Origin: Mimachlamys varia
Lineage: Eukaryota; Mollusca; Bivalvia; Pectinida; Pectinidae
Assembly (NCBI GenBank): GCA_947623455.1
Contig: OX392536.1
Coordinates: 31,377,465 to 31,441,464 of the forward strand
DNA: 64,000 nt
Direction: 5' to 3'
The position numbers and the translations under genes are program-made. The notes below the pieces were generated by a model, which saw only the letters and a program-made list of their open reading frames with translations, was not told where the DNA came from and ran no database searches. Of the stretch, positions 1 through 11,891 are shown piece by piece; position 1 is the stretch's first letter; every line of letters starts with the position of its first letter.

Positions 1-283
1 CCAGTTTTACCAAGTTATAAACTGTACCTGTACATGGCCAATATATGTAGATATCTCTGGCCCGGGGCACTTACAACACTCGCCTAGGTGTGAAAACACA
101 GGTAAAGTGTTGGGGAGAGGAGGGTTTTTCAAATAACTGATTGTAAGAGTCCAGTTTGTTTTCATAACGGTCGCTCGGTAATGGTTGTCGTAGCGTATCG
201 CCGCACACGGGATAGGTAAAACTCCGGCATGTTATTTACATATTCTGATACCTGGTAGCTTAACCCGCACTTGGCTGTCTTAT

Positions 284-314
284 GATCACTGTAATACTGT
301 TTACTGTATATTGT
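284..314. other. 31-nt non-homologous block in transposon copy 1
   Basis: Between CTGTCTTAT and TAAATAGTTTTTGG the sequence has only about 8 of 31 positions in common with the same place in copy 2 (47621-47651), the level expected by chance, whereas both sides are nearly identical. The block has exactly the same length in both copies. Confidence 0.85.
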
Positions 315-509
315 TAAATAGTTTTTGGACAAGAGGGTTCCATATGTTTTTCATTCCGTAATATGTATCGACCAATTGTACCAAATCGTGCGTGTGTGCG
401 ATTTAATCGCACACATAAACGCACGATCTTTAGATCGCCCGGTTGTGCGCACCATGGGCGAACGATGTGTGCACGATGTATGCACGATGCACGCACGCAG
501 TTTTTGGTG

Positions 510-530
510 CGTTGTGCGATACCACAACTG
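510..530 (-). repeat. Terminal inverted repeat, right end of transposon copy 1
   Basis: The last 21 bases are identical to the right end of the complete copy (47847-47867) and are the reverse complement, with one mismatch, of that copy's left end at 46974-46994. Confidence 0.8.
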
Positions 531-533
531 CAT

Positions 534-595
534 GTAGTATCTGGGATAGCGGATGCGCGCGTTAAACTTGACTTGTAACGCGCGTGTGATACTAC
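534..595. repeat. Nested hairpin immediately beside transposon copy 1
   Basis: An outer stem GTAGTATC (534-541) pairs with GATACTAC (588-595), and an inner stem CGCGCGTTA (556-564) pairs with TAACGCGCG (576-584). The hairpin starts only four bases after the transposon end and is absent beside copy 2, so it belongs to the flank, not the element. Its role is unknown. Confidence 0.6.
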
Positions 596-600
596 GTACG

Positions 601-3600
601 TTGATTACGTCGTTAAGTACCTGTGACAAAGCCTTGACTGTCTCCTCCAATCACACAGCAATCAGAAATAGACTGTTATTGACACTTAGATGAGACCGTT
701 GCTAGGAGATCGATAACTTTACCATTAACTTGGACATACATGTACAGTAACGTATACTTCGGTGACTTACAGCGCGATCTAAACTATTGTGTGATACCTA
801 GTCATATACTTCCTTCCTCAACATTCTCTTTGTAGCTTCTTTTTGGCTGCTACATGTATAGTATAAAATCATCATTAAATGATTTAAAGAAACTCATTGA
901 TAAATCTATTGAATTATTATAATATAAGTATAAAAGTTTGATAAATGAAACATTTAAAATATGTTGTCCGCCGAAATAATGAAAAAAAAAGAAAATATTG
1001 CACGAATGAGTCTTTTTATGAACGATCTGTTTAGACTGTACGACAGATAATGATATTAACGTCACCTTGGATTTGTCAGTAGGCAACATACAAATGTATC
1101 ATAAGATGAATGGAGTCACATAAATACTATATCTTCCATGGTACAAATGCAACATCCTGAATAATGGTCTGCGAGATCCTCGGTATTTTTTGTGCGTAGG
1201 AATACCAATTGCAACTTCATTGAACACTGTACATGTTGACAGATATTTTATAACGATATCATCGCCATTTGTTTTTCCGTGTGTATACAATGTATCTACG
1301 CTTGGAAGGGTGTCGTAAAATCAAAATTCGTCTTCATGGTCGTCAACATTACATGTGTATGTGTGATGTTTTGTTTATTACGCACTATTTTAATGCGCAG
1401 AACACTTGTTGGGGATATAATTTAGGTTCAGAACATGGCGCGAACAGATGTTCTTTTTATGAAGAAAAATTAATTCAAATTTGAACAAATGATTCTTAAG
1501 TTGTTCTTGCTTACTTGGGTATTTTGGTCTGTGGTAAAATGTAGTCCGGCAAAGGAAACTATTCTATAGCTAAACTTGACAGTAAACAGCACAATCAACA
1601 AGCATCAGCAGTGAATAACATATAGGTCACCGTGAATTTTACACATACAACAAATACATATATATCTGGACTAAAAACAGTTCAGTAGTATGTTTGACTA
1701 TTAGTAGTTCTATCGTCACAACATCTTAAGATCGATTCAGATGAATCCCCACTATCTTCCATTTATTAAGCTGGTCTGTTTTGTAGTATGTTTTACTTGT
1801 CCTTCCCTAGTCACTCCTTAAACCTTGGATACTATGATACCATAGGGATACATCGATGTAATTTAAAAATGGCCGTAACATGGAGACCTCAATGTGAGTC
1901 TCACTTGGGAATCCGTCGAGGATAACATCACTTCTTCATGTCTGTCCCCCGTGGACTATAGGAAGCAAATGTGTTCTCTATCACCATGCAGATCTACAAC
2001 AATCTGGTAATCATATGTGTCGCGACAAATACCTCTACCCTTTGTAATATACTTACAGAATGTATAATACATTGACTAGTCCCTTTGTCTGAGATTAAAT
2101 GATTTCGTCTCGGACGAGGTACATTCTTTGTAACCATAGCAACGTCCTAGTGCTTTAGTATAAATTGTCCAAAACCAACGTCATATTCACGGATATAAGA
2201 TACATATTTACATGTCAAAGTGAAAATCAAGATAATAAACAGAAATGATGCACCATGCTGAATATTCCAACGTGCAATTCACTTCACAAACCACAACAAA
2301 AATAAATGATGAACAAGACCCTATCTCGGACAAAGTTATGATATATTTTCACTTCATTTCTTGTTTTGTAAAATTGTGCTTAAATGTTCAGAAAGCCATA
2401 TTTTTTTTCAATTTGTCAATTTTATCGGATGATAGCATCAACAAAGTCCTACGGAAAAGTAAATGTACTTAAAGATGAACCCATTTTGACTTGTAGTAAG
2501 TTATAAAAGGTACGTGTGACGTGTTGATATCTGGCAAAAGTCAGACAATATTGACATCCATCTGGAACTATCTCCGATCGATTGTCCAGCAGTCTCGATC
2601 TTCACCTGTCAGACCATCGTTCCAGATTAAGCGATAACCGCGTCGAAGAGCTATCTGTCGGTAATGTGGAACCTGTCAATTTCTATGAAACCAAACATTT
2701 GTTACCTCCCCTTTCTCCACTAAAACCACCATTAACAGCACACCATATTTACGATGTTTTATGATAAGTCATTCCAGTCTGAAAAACATATAAGTCACCC
2801 AGCTCTTCTGTCGGATTCTTAAAGTTCTCTCATTTTTTCACAATACGCTAACGCTTAATCGTTCATGTGACTAGTTGATGTTGACACCATGTCATTTCCT
2901 GATTTTTAAACCGTCATCAAATGTTTAAGACATTTTATTCATTTTGGCAGTGAAAGTTTAAAAACGATAATTAAATTTAAATTTAAAGAACTAAAAAAGA
3001 ATCAAGTTAACCAATTAAACATGTTTTCGCCTTAAAATACATTTATGACAGTCTAATCATGAAACGTACATAATGATGTTCATTAATTTCACCTAGTCAG
3101 TAATATACTTACATTGTATCTAGGGGATTATAAAATATAGAGTGATCATATGGTGCTGACACTGTTGTGTGGCCTCTAGTTTTGCTATACAAAATGTCAA
3201 AATCTTAACATATTAATCAATCATTTTCTATCTTCGAAAACGTTTTACTGTCGTAACTATTTTCAATATGACCGTTTAACATGTTCAGCGTGACGAATCG
3301 TGCCTCCCTGTTGGGTTTTCATGTTCCAAAACTCATTTGACCTTATTCCGTAGGTGTTCCGTGCAGACGACACTTTTGACCCTGCATGGCTTTGTCATAT
3401 TGACCCCCGTCTCATAGATTGAACAGGATAGACTTGTTGATGCAATCGCAACATCTTTCCGGTAATTAAATCTGCTCCTCTGAATGCATGTATTGATGGT
3501 CACATGGTGTAAACATCGTGCTCCAAAATGGCTGCTCCCATGAGCATTCTTGTATATTCGTAGCCTCTCGTTGATAAAGTCCGAGAACTTTCGAACAATG

Positions 3601-4779
3601 TCATGATTCACAGCATGCATGCATTCGAAGGAGTAGATTTCCGAAGATTAACGGAAATTTCCCGAGATGTTGCGATTGGTGTTGATGGACAGTCTTTCCT
3701 CGATTACGCACCGACAAACAACACAAAATCGTGTTAGTAAAGAAGTGTTTTATTCACATGGTGGTATTGATATACATGACATACACAAGATTTAATGCAT
3801 ACACTTGTCTGAGAAATGTCTGAGAAATGTCTGAGATAAGCTAAGTACAACTGTATAGGGACAAAGATAAGCAAACTCCCTCCCATTAAGGTACATGTCA
3901 ATAGTACATAATGCTACAGCCTACATGTTGAATGTTTATGCCCAAATGTATTTCATTGACTACACTTTTATAAAACATACTTTACAGTACACATATCAAT
4001 TTTACGATAGATACACATGCACAGTAAACAACAAACTGCAGCCTCACAGAAGTAAAAAAAAACCCAACTAAACGTTTCTTCCGTACAAAAACTTGCACTT
4101 ACATTTCCGTTACATGACTTTATTTGAGACATTTGTGTTTAGCTTATCGAATACAAACTTGTGGTGGGTTTGCCGTTTTCTGTGACCTACTTTTTTCAGT
4201 AAAAACTCAACGATTCAAGATAAGACATTGGAACTGCTTATTGTACATAGTTGACCCTCGATAGCATGTGCATATCAGGTTATGTCGCCAAAATTGATTT
4301 CGCTAAACACAAATATTTGAGAACACCCTCAATAAAATCACTGTAATGAACAGATGTTTATAATAACTCTTTTTAGTCTTATTACACACTAGCATATTTA
4401 TCTACATGTAAATATATGTAGGTTGTTTTGTGTAATATGGATTTAATCGTTTTAGGTACAAACCTACGCTACTCGAAAGTTTAAAAACTTCCGTTTGATC
4501 AATACACGGGATAGTTATGTCGAAAATATAAATCTCGCATCAATGGCTTTGGTTTTGACCGTATTTGTTCAAATTTATGGATAGCTAGAAATGGTCATGG
4601 AATTAATAAGTACACATAATGTAAACAAAGCCGATATGGCAGAAGAACTGTGATGTATACTAGTGAAAATCTTTCCCAGTTTTCTAGCAAAAACAGGCCT
4701 GATAAAGAAAAATATGAAAGGGATTTATATAAGTTGGTATATGTAAAACTGTGCCTCATCCAACTGTATATAAAATATA
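601..4779. other. Gene-free AT-rich stretch
   Basis: No gene, RNA gene or clear mobile element is visible. A 70-codon open run at 2555-2764 (plus) is serine- and proline-rich and reads rather like protein, but it has no ATG, no clear splice context and no family I recognise. A short tandem run of a GTCTGAGAAAT unit lies near 3808-3837. Confidence 0.5.
3808..3837. repeat. Short tandem repeat (about three copies of an 11-nt unit)
   Basis: The unit TGTCTGAGAAA repeats, with the third copy changed to GTCTGAGATAAG. This is ordinary slippage-type repetition. Confidence 0.6.
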
Positions 4780-4783
4780 TTAA

Positions 4784-5126
4784 AGGTCCAATATGCGTAA
4801 CTTTCGGCAAAACTTGAAGCGAAAATCAAGCCTCCTAACTTTTTATATTTATAGATTTAGTTAAGATTAACTGATATCAATAATATTCAAATTGAATTCG
4901 TACGCGGTTACCGGTACAGCAGCAGTCGAAAAGCGTCCATTTTTAATTGTCTTCTAACTTCGGCTTCTTGTTGAAGTGGGCCCCACCTGAATTACTTTCA
5001 ATACTTTGATTTTTTTTGTCAAGAGTTTCCTGTTAGTTACCCCTCCGGTTTACTTCGTTTTAGGCTTATTTTTGCATGATTTTTCAGAAACCCGAAAAAA
5101 TTACTGAGGTTACGTAAATTGGGCCT
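4784..5126. mobile_element. TTAA-flanked MITE (343 bp)
   Basis: The left end AGGTCCAATATGCGTAAC (4784-4801) matches the reverse complement of the right end (5109-5126), AGGCCCAATTTACGTAAC, at 15 of 18 positions. The element is bounded on both sides by TTAA (4780-4783 and 5127-5130), the target duplication typical of piggyBac-type transposition. No coding capacity is seen. The termini do not begin with the CCC/CCT of many piggyBac elements, so the superfamily call rests on the TTAA duplication and could be wrong if the TTAA is coincidental in this AT-rich sequence. Confidence 0.75.
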
Positions 5127-5522
5127 TTAAATGACTGATCACAGGCACTAGCCTCGTCTGTCAAACACCTATAATATTAACAAGGTTATGAAATCCATCG
5201 GCCCAGCGACACGACCTAATTATGGGAAATATGTTATTTTTGACATAACCGTTCAAAAAATCTCACTGGGAGTGGTCTTGATCGACAGAGAAATAATGTT
5301 TCTTTAATTTAGTATATCATTTACTATGTGTCATGCCGTAAAATTTTCTCTAGAGGTCACGAAACAGCAGAAAACTGTCAAATATCAGTTGGTCGGACAC
5401 TATGCTGTCCACGGAAAACACGCTAAATTCCTAGCGGGTAACTCCTTACTCACGGCATGTACAAAGTTCAACCTCAATACAGTGTAACTACAACAAAAAG
5501 CAAACTCACTTGTGTGTTTAAT

Positions 5523-5784
5523 CATGTCCTTATATAATCATGTCGGACACTGGAGACAAAAGTTCAAGCTCGTCAGACTGGCAGACGGAAAGCAGGCCAT
5601 TTACTTCCATTTTGTTAAAATTTTGTGATCTCGGCGCTGATCGGCTTCCTATTTTAAACTGGCCAATCAGCGCGGAGATCACAAATATTCAACTTAATGG
5701 AAGTAAATGGCCTGCTATCCGTCTGCCAGTCTGACGAGCTTGAACTTTTGTCTCCAGTGTCCGACATGATAATATAAGGACATG
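5523..5784. mobile_element. Fold-back element, near-perfect 262-bp palindrome
   Basis: The arms 5523-5645 and 5662-5784 are reverse complements with few mismatches, separated by a loop of about 16 bases. The outer arm starts CATGTCCTTATAT and the right arm ends ATATAAGGACATG. Transcribed RNA would form one hairpin of about 120 bp. A 64-codon frame starting ATG at 5540 runs through both arms, but a palindrome makes such a frame unreliable. No target-site duplication is evident. It may be a fold-back MITE or an inverted duplication of a short host segment. Confidence 0.85.
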
Positions 5785-6483
5785 TGGACTGATATTATCT
5801 AACAAGTATAGGTAGCAGTGTATATGTCAACAAATGATCGAAATTTAAAAAAAAAACCATTGATTTGATTTTTGATATTCATTCCAGCAAACTTCAAATG
5901 TAGTCGAGGTTGGTTAAAAGACCCCCCCACAAACACACACATTTTCCCCTCTATGATATAGCTTTACTCCCCGCAGACTCTGGAAAGCATGCATAATCCC
6001 ACGGCTTGCCATTTTATAATGTAACAATGTAAAAAATGCACAAGGCCTGAAGCTAAATTAAGTGGCTGCACTCTTTCCAACGCCCTCCTGTACTCTCCCT
6101 TTTCCGACACTATCATATTGACGGCGTTTCTTTAGGTAATTGTTTCCATAAGACCTGTCGAGAAGACATCTCACTGCCTGGAAACAAAGAACAATAGTCA
6201 GGCCTAATTCATGACAAACGATGTCACCTATGAGTGCATTTTAAAGCAACACTAGTAATTGTGTTTTCATATGCTTTAGCTGAGTACTGATGTTTGAGAC
6301 AAATATCGTAATATGAAATCTTTCCCCAGGCTTGGACAGGGCACATTTCACGTTTTGGGTGGGAATTATATTTTTTTCATCATCAAACAAGCGGCAAACA
6401 GGAGATACATCTTGACAGGGAGCGCCGGGGCTCCTTCGATTCCAATTCTTCCCATTACCTATGTACAATGTACTTCTAATTTA

Positions 6484-6720
6484 AGGCTGGTTTTCATTTT
6501 GATGGATCTTTACTTAAACTATGGCCAAAACTGACATGAGCTATACGATAAACACGACGATTTCAATTTATCGATCGTGAACCTTCACTTTCTTGAACGT
6601 TACAACTCTGCTTCTCTGACCTATGGTGTTTACATGTCGCAGTTTATTCATTATTCTAGGTTTTGCTCTAAATATCGGGATTTTCTTGATACAAGTACAT
6701 GTATAGATGTCAACTGCTGA
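6484..6720 (+). pseudogene. Reverse transcriptase fragment, C-terminal part (degraded)
   Basis: One frame reads MDLYLNYGQN, a TGA stop, then HELYDKHDDFNLSIVN, then YGVYMSQFIHYSRFCSKYRD before a stop at 6718-6720. The string aligns with the 34.9-kb copy in this same window (shared pattern IVN..FL, then F/Q.I.YSR.CSKY), which lies downstream of a YIDD reverse-transcriptase box there. The fragment is therefore the region after the catalytic palm of the same retroelement. The internal stop, the missing catalytic part and a frame change after 6720 (GAAATGCAGGTGGTTGACAA near 6750 continues the homology) show it is dead. It is directly followed by the element's 3' noncoding tail. Confidence 0.7.
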
Positions 6721-7135
6721 CAATTAAACTTACTTCATAAGGATTCGCGAAATGCAGGTGGTTGACAACTATGAGCCAGATTTGTTATCGCAATCTGTGT
6801 TTCAGCGAAAACAATTTTGCATCCTTAAGTGATATAAGTATAGACTTTTTTTAGTATGCTCATTAGTGTGCTTACTTGTAATTGTTGTTACTGAGAATGC
6901 TGATTCGGTTCTCACTTTAAGGACTTTAAGGACTTGACATTTACTGGGATGTGGTCAGAATTTACATGGTGGATGTCGTCGATGAAGCAGAAGACGTTTC
7001 CTCTTCCAGAACACCTGGTCTTATTTTTTTGTACTTTTTCAAGAGTCTACGTGTAAATTCCATTTTTGTCTCTAGTTTAATCGATTTGGAGTTCGCTTTG
7101 TTGAAGCTTCGATATTCTCTTACTTCTTTCCACTG
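6721..7135 (+). mobile_element. 3' tail of the RT retroelement (copy at 6.5 kb)
   Basis: The region contains the recurring modules of this family in order: GTGTGCTTACTTG, GATTCGGTTCTCACTTT, AGGACTT, a GGATGTGGTCAG / TTTACATGG segment, GATGTCGTCGATGAAGCAGA, AGAACACCTGGTCTTATT, TTTAATCGATTTGGAGTTCG, and TGTTGAAGCTTCGATATTCT. The same order occurs near 18.6, 25.6 and 43.0 kb. A 92-codon frame across it (6951-7229) is not conserved in the other copies, so I take the tail as noncoding. Confidence 0.75.
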
Positions 7136-10100
7136 GTCATGCATTCTAGCAATACCATGTATCGAAATGTCTCTTATATCAACGATAGGGAAAGTTCAGT
7201 GTCCTTCTTTAAAAGCTAAAATACCGTAATCTTCAATGGATATTTTAAAGTAAATGACAATTATACTACATGACGTGTACATATTGTACAGTACAACGGA
7301 ATGCTATTTCTAAACAGTCACGGAGCTCTGGCCTAACACTGCAGATGTTAACGACCTGATATATCCTTACGCTGTCCATTGATATGTAACCCTGTCCTGA
7401 CCCCGTGCGCACGTGCTGGCTAGCTCGGATTACCCATCGGGACATTAAAGTGACCACTCATGGAACATCCATTACACCAAGGTGCTAATAATTAATCGTC
7501 TGCTCACGTGTATAAACACATACAACAACGTATGCTTGCTAGAACAGTTTTCAATCTTAGAGGATATTCCAAAGATTTTAATAGTAGCAGCCCTTCAACA
7601 CACTGGGGCCAAGCACAGCCAAGTGAAAGTCGTTAACGGTCAAGTATCAACACAAGTTCATACAGGGCATGTGGTTGTCTTAAAGACTGGGTCACATGAT
7701 GTACAATGTACCTATTGTCCAACAGCACAATAAGGCAATGCAATATGATATCAATTCTTTATTCGTTAAAATAGTAAAATCCATTTTCGACATATTTCAA
7801 TACATGTATGTGGTAATATACTCTTTAAATATTTTTTTATTATTTGTTTTCCATTCCATTTTTCATTCCACTTGCTCAAGCCTTGTGACACACTATGATG
7901 GGAATGTTGATACCTATTATAAGGCTGTGTTACTATTCAATCTAGTCAGCGACTCGTATATTATCTACGACCCACATTAGATAATAAACCATGTGAAGCG
8001 ATGTCATGTAATCTAAAAACTGAAAGGGTAATTAGCTACATCTCCGTCATGTAGCTAGACACTTCCGGTATTAATTGGTTATTTTGATACATTTTCAGTA
8101 AGTTATATCATCACATGGAAAACGTGTTTGCAAGATCGATGATATATTATACAAATGGTTATTTGAGATAAATGAGTACCTCAGGGGAGAGGGACAGTAT
8201 TTCGTGATATATGAGTATTTACCAGAAATCATAAATGGATATTTAAGTTGTACGTTTTTGGACAATTGAGTTTAAAGGTAATTGTAGAACAAATGACATT
8301 TAACAGAAGTCAGTATTTAAATATTGGAACGTTTGAAGTTTAATACAAATTTTGTATTTACGATGTAGATCAATTATAAAAAAAAGAAATGCTTCTTTGA
8401 GATAAAAAAATAGATTAGCATTTGGTGCTACGATTTAGGTGAATAGGAATTAAAACAAAAGCGTTTTGTACATACAGTATGCATGTATATCAGATCATCG
8501 GTTATTTACCATCAATTGGTTATGAAGACAATTTAAATTTTTTTTTTTTTTAGTTTTTTTTTTACAAATGCACATAAAATTATACTTTATTTGAGTTAAT
8601 CCATCCCTATGCCTTAACGCTTGGAGATACATTTTCATTTTGAATGTGGTCAATTAAAGACATAATACGAAAGTATTGTGTACCGATGGTATGAATGCAA
8701 TGGTATTGATTTTCCTGTTTTAAAAAGTACGCGCCATAATGTATATAAAAAAAAAACCGACCAACTAAGTTTTTTTGAAACTTACATGTTTGTAACATTC
8801 TCAATACAACTTCAATGGCATAAAATTGATAACTAAACGTCTGGCTTGACGAGGAGAATTTAAGGTTGATTTTTTTCGGCTTGAAATGACTTTTATTGAT
8901 GGTAAGGTATTCAGTAAACGAACTAGTGTGGCTTAAATAAGAACATCAGGGTCTTATATAATTACTCTTATATTAAAAAGATTCCGCAGCCTGCTGTATT
9001 CGATGCATGTAGAAGGCTCCCTCTGATATTGGTAAATACTAAAATTGATATTTCCATTTTCGATATCAGTCACAATGTACAAACACATCAATAGCATCAA
9101 TTTAATACATGTATAACTCTATAACTAACTTGCAAAAACACAATGTATAACAAATCATCATTGATTGAAGGACTGGGAACATACGACGGTAGGTATACAT
9201 GGTGCATGTCACCGAGCTCGCGCTATTAAGGTTGCACTGACCTATGTGCTAATAGATGTGTGTACAGTGTATATATGTATGAATCGATTACTGATAACAT
9301 CTCTGGCTGATATGTGTACAAGTCATCCCGTGTGCCCCATGTTATACTAAGAAGCTACGTATGTATACTCACCACATTATCTCATGGTTGAATCAGAGTT
9401 ATTCCCCCTCTGACAGAATATAAAATTGCAAAACGTTATGAAGATGCAGTGATAATAATAGTGTCGAAACAAAATACCATTATATAGTGCGGTTGTTCTT
9501 GAAGGCACATTGGAAACTCAGCGGTTTAAAAAAAAAGTTGTTCTGTTTCCTCGAGTTGAACAAATTTTATAAAAAAAAGGAAAACGTTATTCGCAATTAA
9601 ACGTAACATCCTTTATAAAAGTATGAAAGGGAATATCAGTATAAAACATGTAATAAAATATTTGAGATTGACGGTTAACATGTCTATGTGTGCCAAAACT
9701 CGTAAAATGTTATTTCGTAAGCAAAATATAAACTTGTCTTCTAAGATTTTTTTCTACTGATACAATAAATCAAACAGAAAAAAAACAGTACCTTTGTTGT
9801 ATCCCCGAGCCAAGTTTGAAGCGCAATGCAGTCCGATCGATATACATACGGTTTATAAAGACTTAACATTCAGAAAGGTTCATTCGTTCAATGATACATT
9901 GAAATATTTGAGTAATCGAGAAAAAACATCAAAGATATACAAAGGGATACAACTCGATCGTGATTGTACACACACATGTAGGCCTATATACATGTGCTGA
10001 TCAATGTCCGTTGGTTAGTGGTGCAAGTTATTGCTCAATTGCATGTAGCATATATGGACTGATGCTTACACTGGTATACACTGATACGCTCTGACACATT

Positions 10101-11768
10101 ATTCAAAGCCATTTAGCTAAACTTTCAGTTTAAAGAAAAATTTTTACTGTAGTTATTAAAAATGAATTTTCAACGACATATATATGTGACCGGTTTAAGT
10201 TAGTATTTCGAAGACGGGGCTACCAGAAAGAGCATTGCTTTTCTGACATTTCCTTACAGGAATTTTTCTAAAAGTGCTCTTGATGCATAAGCCAGTCTGT
10301 GAAAAATCGACTTCCAGCGTACTTATATAATATCTGATTCCGACTAATCGCATCTTCATGAATGCATTGTTTTTCTCCGACTACATAATTTTGTCCAACA
10401 TAGATTTTATTTGGTTCATGGATCTATATACACAAAATTATCTCTTACAAAATGATATGACCAGGCGTCATTGGAACTTCTTCAACTGAAAGTAATTAGC
10501 CAACCTGTGAATCAAAATATATTTCCGTAATGATAATATCGCGTATTTTGTACAAGGAATTTCAGGTATAAATGTATTACCTCTAACTACTGAGAGAACA
10601 AAACGGCTGTCGCCTTCCTGACTTAACTAGAGCACGTGTTGCTCACGAGATCAATGCCAATTAGAGACTTATCAAACAATAGAAATATGCAGCGTAATGG
10701 ATAGCCATACCTGTGACACATGTTCGACAGACATTTTACATAGGGGCATGTACTATTAACGTGCGTTTACTTTTTAAAAACGAATTGTTTGTAAACATAA
10801 AAATCGATTACCGTTAGCCTTCCTAATGCACTTGTTAATCGATTCCTAGTACGTGTACTACATGTCAACCTAATTCACAAACAAGTGAATTAATTGATAT
10901 CAAAGGAAACAACCTTATGAATGAAAAAAAATCAATTTCGAACAAGCATCCAGCGCTTTTGTGACTCGAAGCATAAACGGAGGTGGTATTTTTAGATAGT
11001 GTCAAAGAAGCCATTTAGGCTGGGCATCCTAATTCAAATATATATATTTTAAAATAATTGTATGTTTGAACGTATGTGTGACACTTTAATAAAATAAATC
11101 ATTATAAAAAAAGGTATTAAGCATGGCGCACGCGTCAAATTCGTCATACAATATATGACTTCCCATCCAATATAAACCATAATTATATACATTGTTAAAC
11201 TGTAGTATTTGTAGCTTTACTTTATGAAAAAAATCATACTGATCTGGAAACATATACAGGAATGTAATACCTTTATATAAGTCAAAGTTTGTCATAAATA
11301 TGTAGTTTGAATTAAGAAACTGTTGAAAGCTACATAAAATTTTAAAATGATAAACAAAATTATTTTGATGGAAGCGACAGTTGTGTTTGGAGATAATGTG
11401 TTTTTGTCAAACGATTTATATGTACAGCATGGACAGCTAGCACACAGTTAGAATTGACAAGCATAAGGGCATACAAGGTAAATGTATCAAATATTTCATA
11501 AAACATCTTTAATACATCAACTCACGTTGAAAACTTTATTTAGCAGACATGAACTGTTGATACAAATGTAGATATCTAAGCTATTCCCAATATTATATTT
11601 ACGGTACCGAGATCGCGATGACCTCGTCAGTTCTGAAAACATAGCAATTTACTCCACTGACCAAGCTTTAGACAGCATGTCTCTAGCTTTTCCATACAAC
11701 GAGATACAATCTCAATGTTTTTATCATGGTGTCAGAACGTTATCGTAAGGGGAGCGTAGGGTACTGAT
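7136..11768. other. Gene-free AT-rich stretch
   Basis: I see only short chance-length frames, poly-A and poly-T runs (for example near 8538-8565) and scattered ACATGTA words. No mobile element or RNA gene is recognisable. Confidence 0.5.
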
Positions 11769-11891
11769 TATTATCGGGGCAAACTTTAGAAAGAAGAAGC
11801 TAAGCAAAGCTTGAACATCAAAGTAATAGAAACAGGTTATTATCGAGGCAAACTTTAGCAAGAAGTTAAGCAATGCTTGAACATCAAAGTA
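11769..11891. repeat. Tandem duplication, period about 69 bp
   Basis: Two copies of TTATTATCG.GGCAAACTTTAG, ending CTTGAACATCAAAGTA, occupy about 11769-11825 and 11837-11891, with a few substitutions and a small indel. Confidence 0.75.

Larger units (their letters stand above)
1..530. mobile_element. TIR DNA transposon, copy 1, truncated by the window's left edge
   Basis: This segment aligns without any gap to 47338-47867 (constant offset 47337). Outside one 31-nt block (284-314) I count 6 differences in 499 bases, all transitions (positions 118, 133, 143, 185, 213, 461). It ends at 530 in the inverted repeat TGCGATACCACAACTG, the right terminus of the complete copy. The subterminal 200 bases are rich in CGATGTGCG / TGCGCACG words, which look like clustered transposase-binding or structural repeats. 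About 364 bases of the left half would lie before this window. No open frame resembling a transposase is seen, so it is a non-autonomous element. Right flank is CATGTAG, not TA, unlike copy 2. Confidence 0.85.

Noticed and set aside
2555..2764. Possible terminal exon with serine/proline-rich peptide
   Set aside because: No ATG, no convincing acceptor site and no known family; kept only as a remark.
5540..5734. 64-codon frame starting ATG within the fold-back
   Set aside because: It spans both arms of a palindrome, so its openness on this strand is not evidence of coding.
6951..7229. 92-codon frame across the RT-element tail
   Set aside because: Other copies of the same tail do not keep the frame, so it is not conserved as protein.
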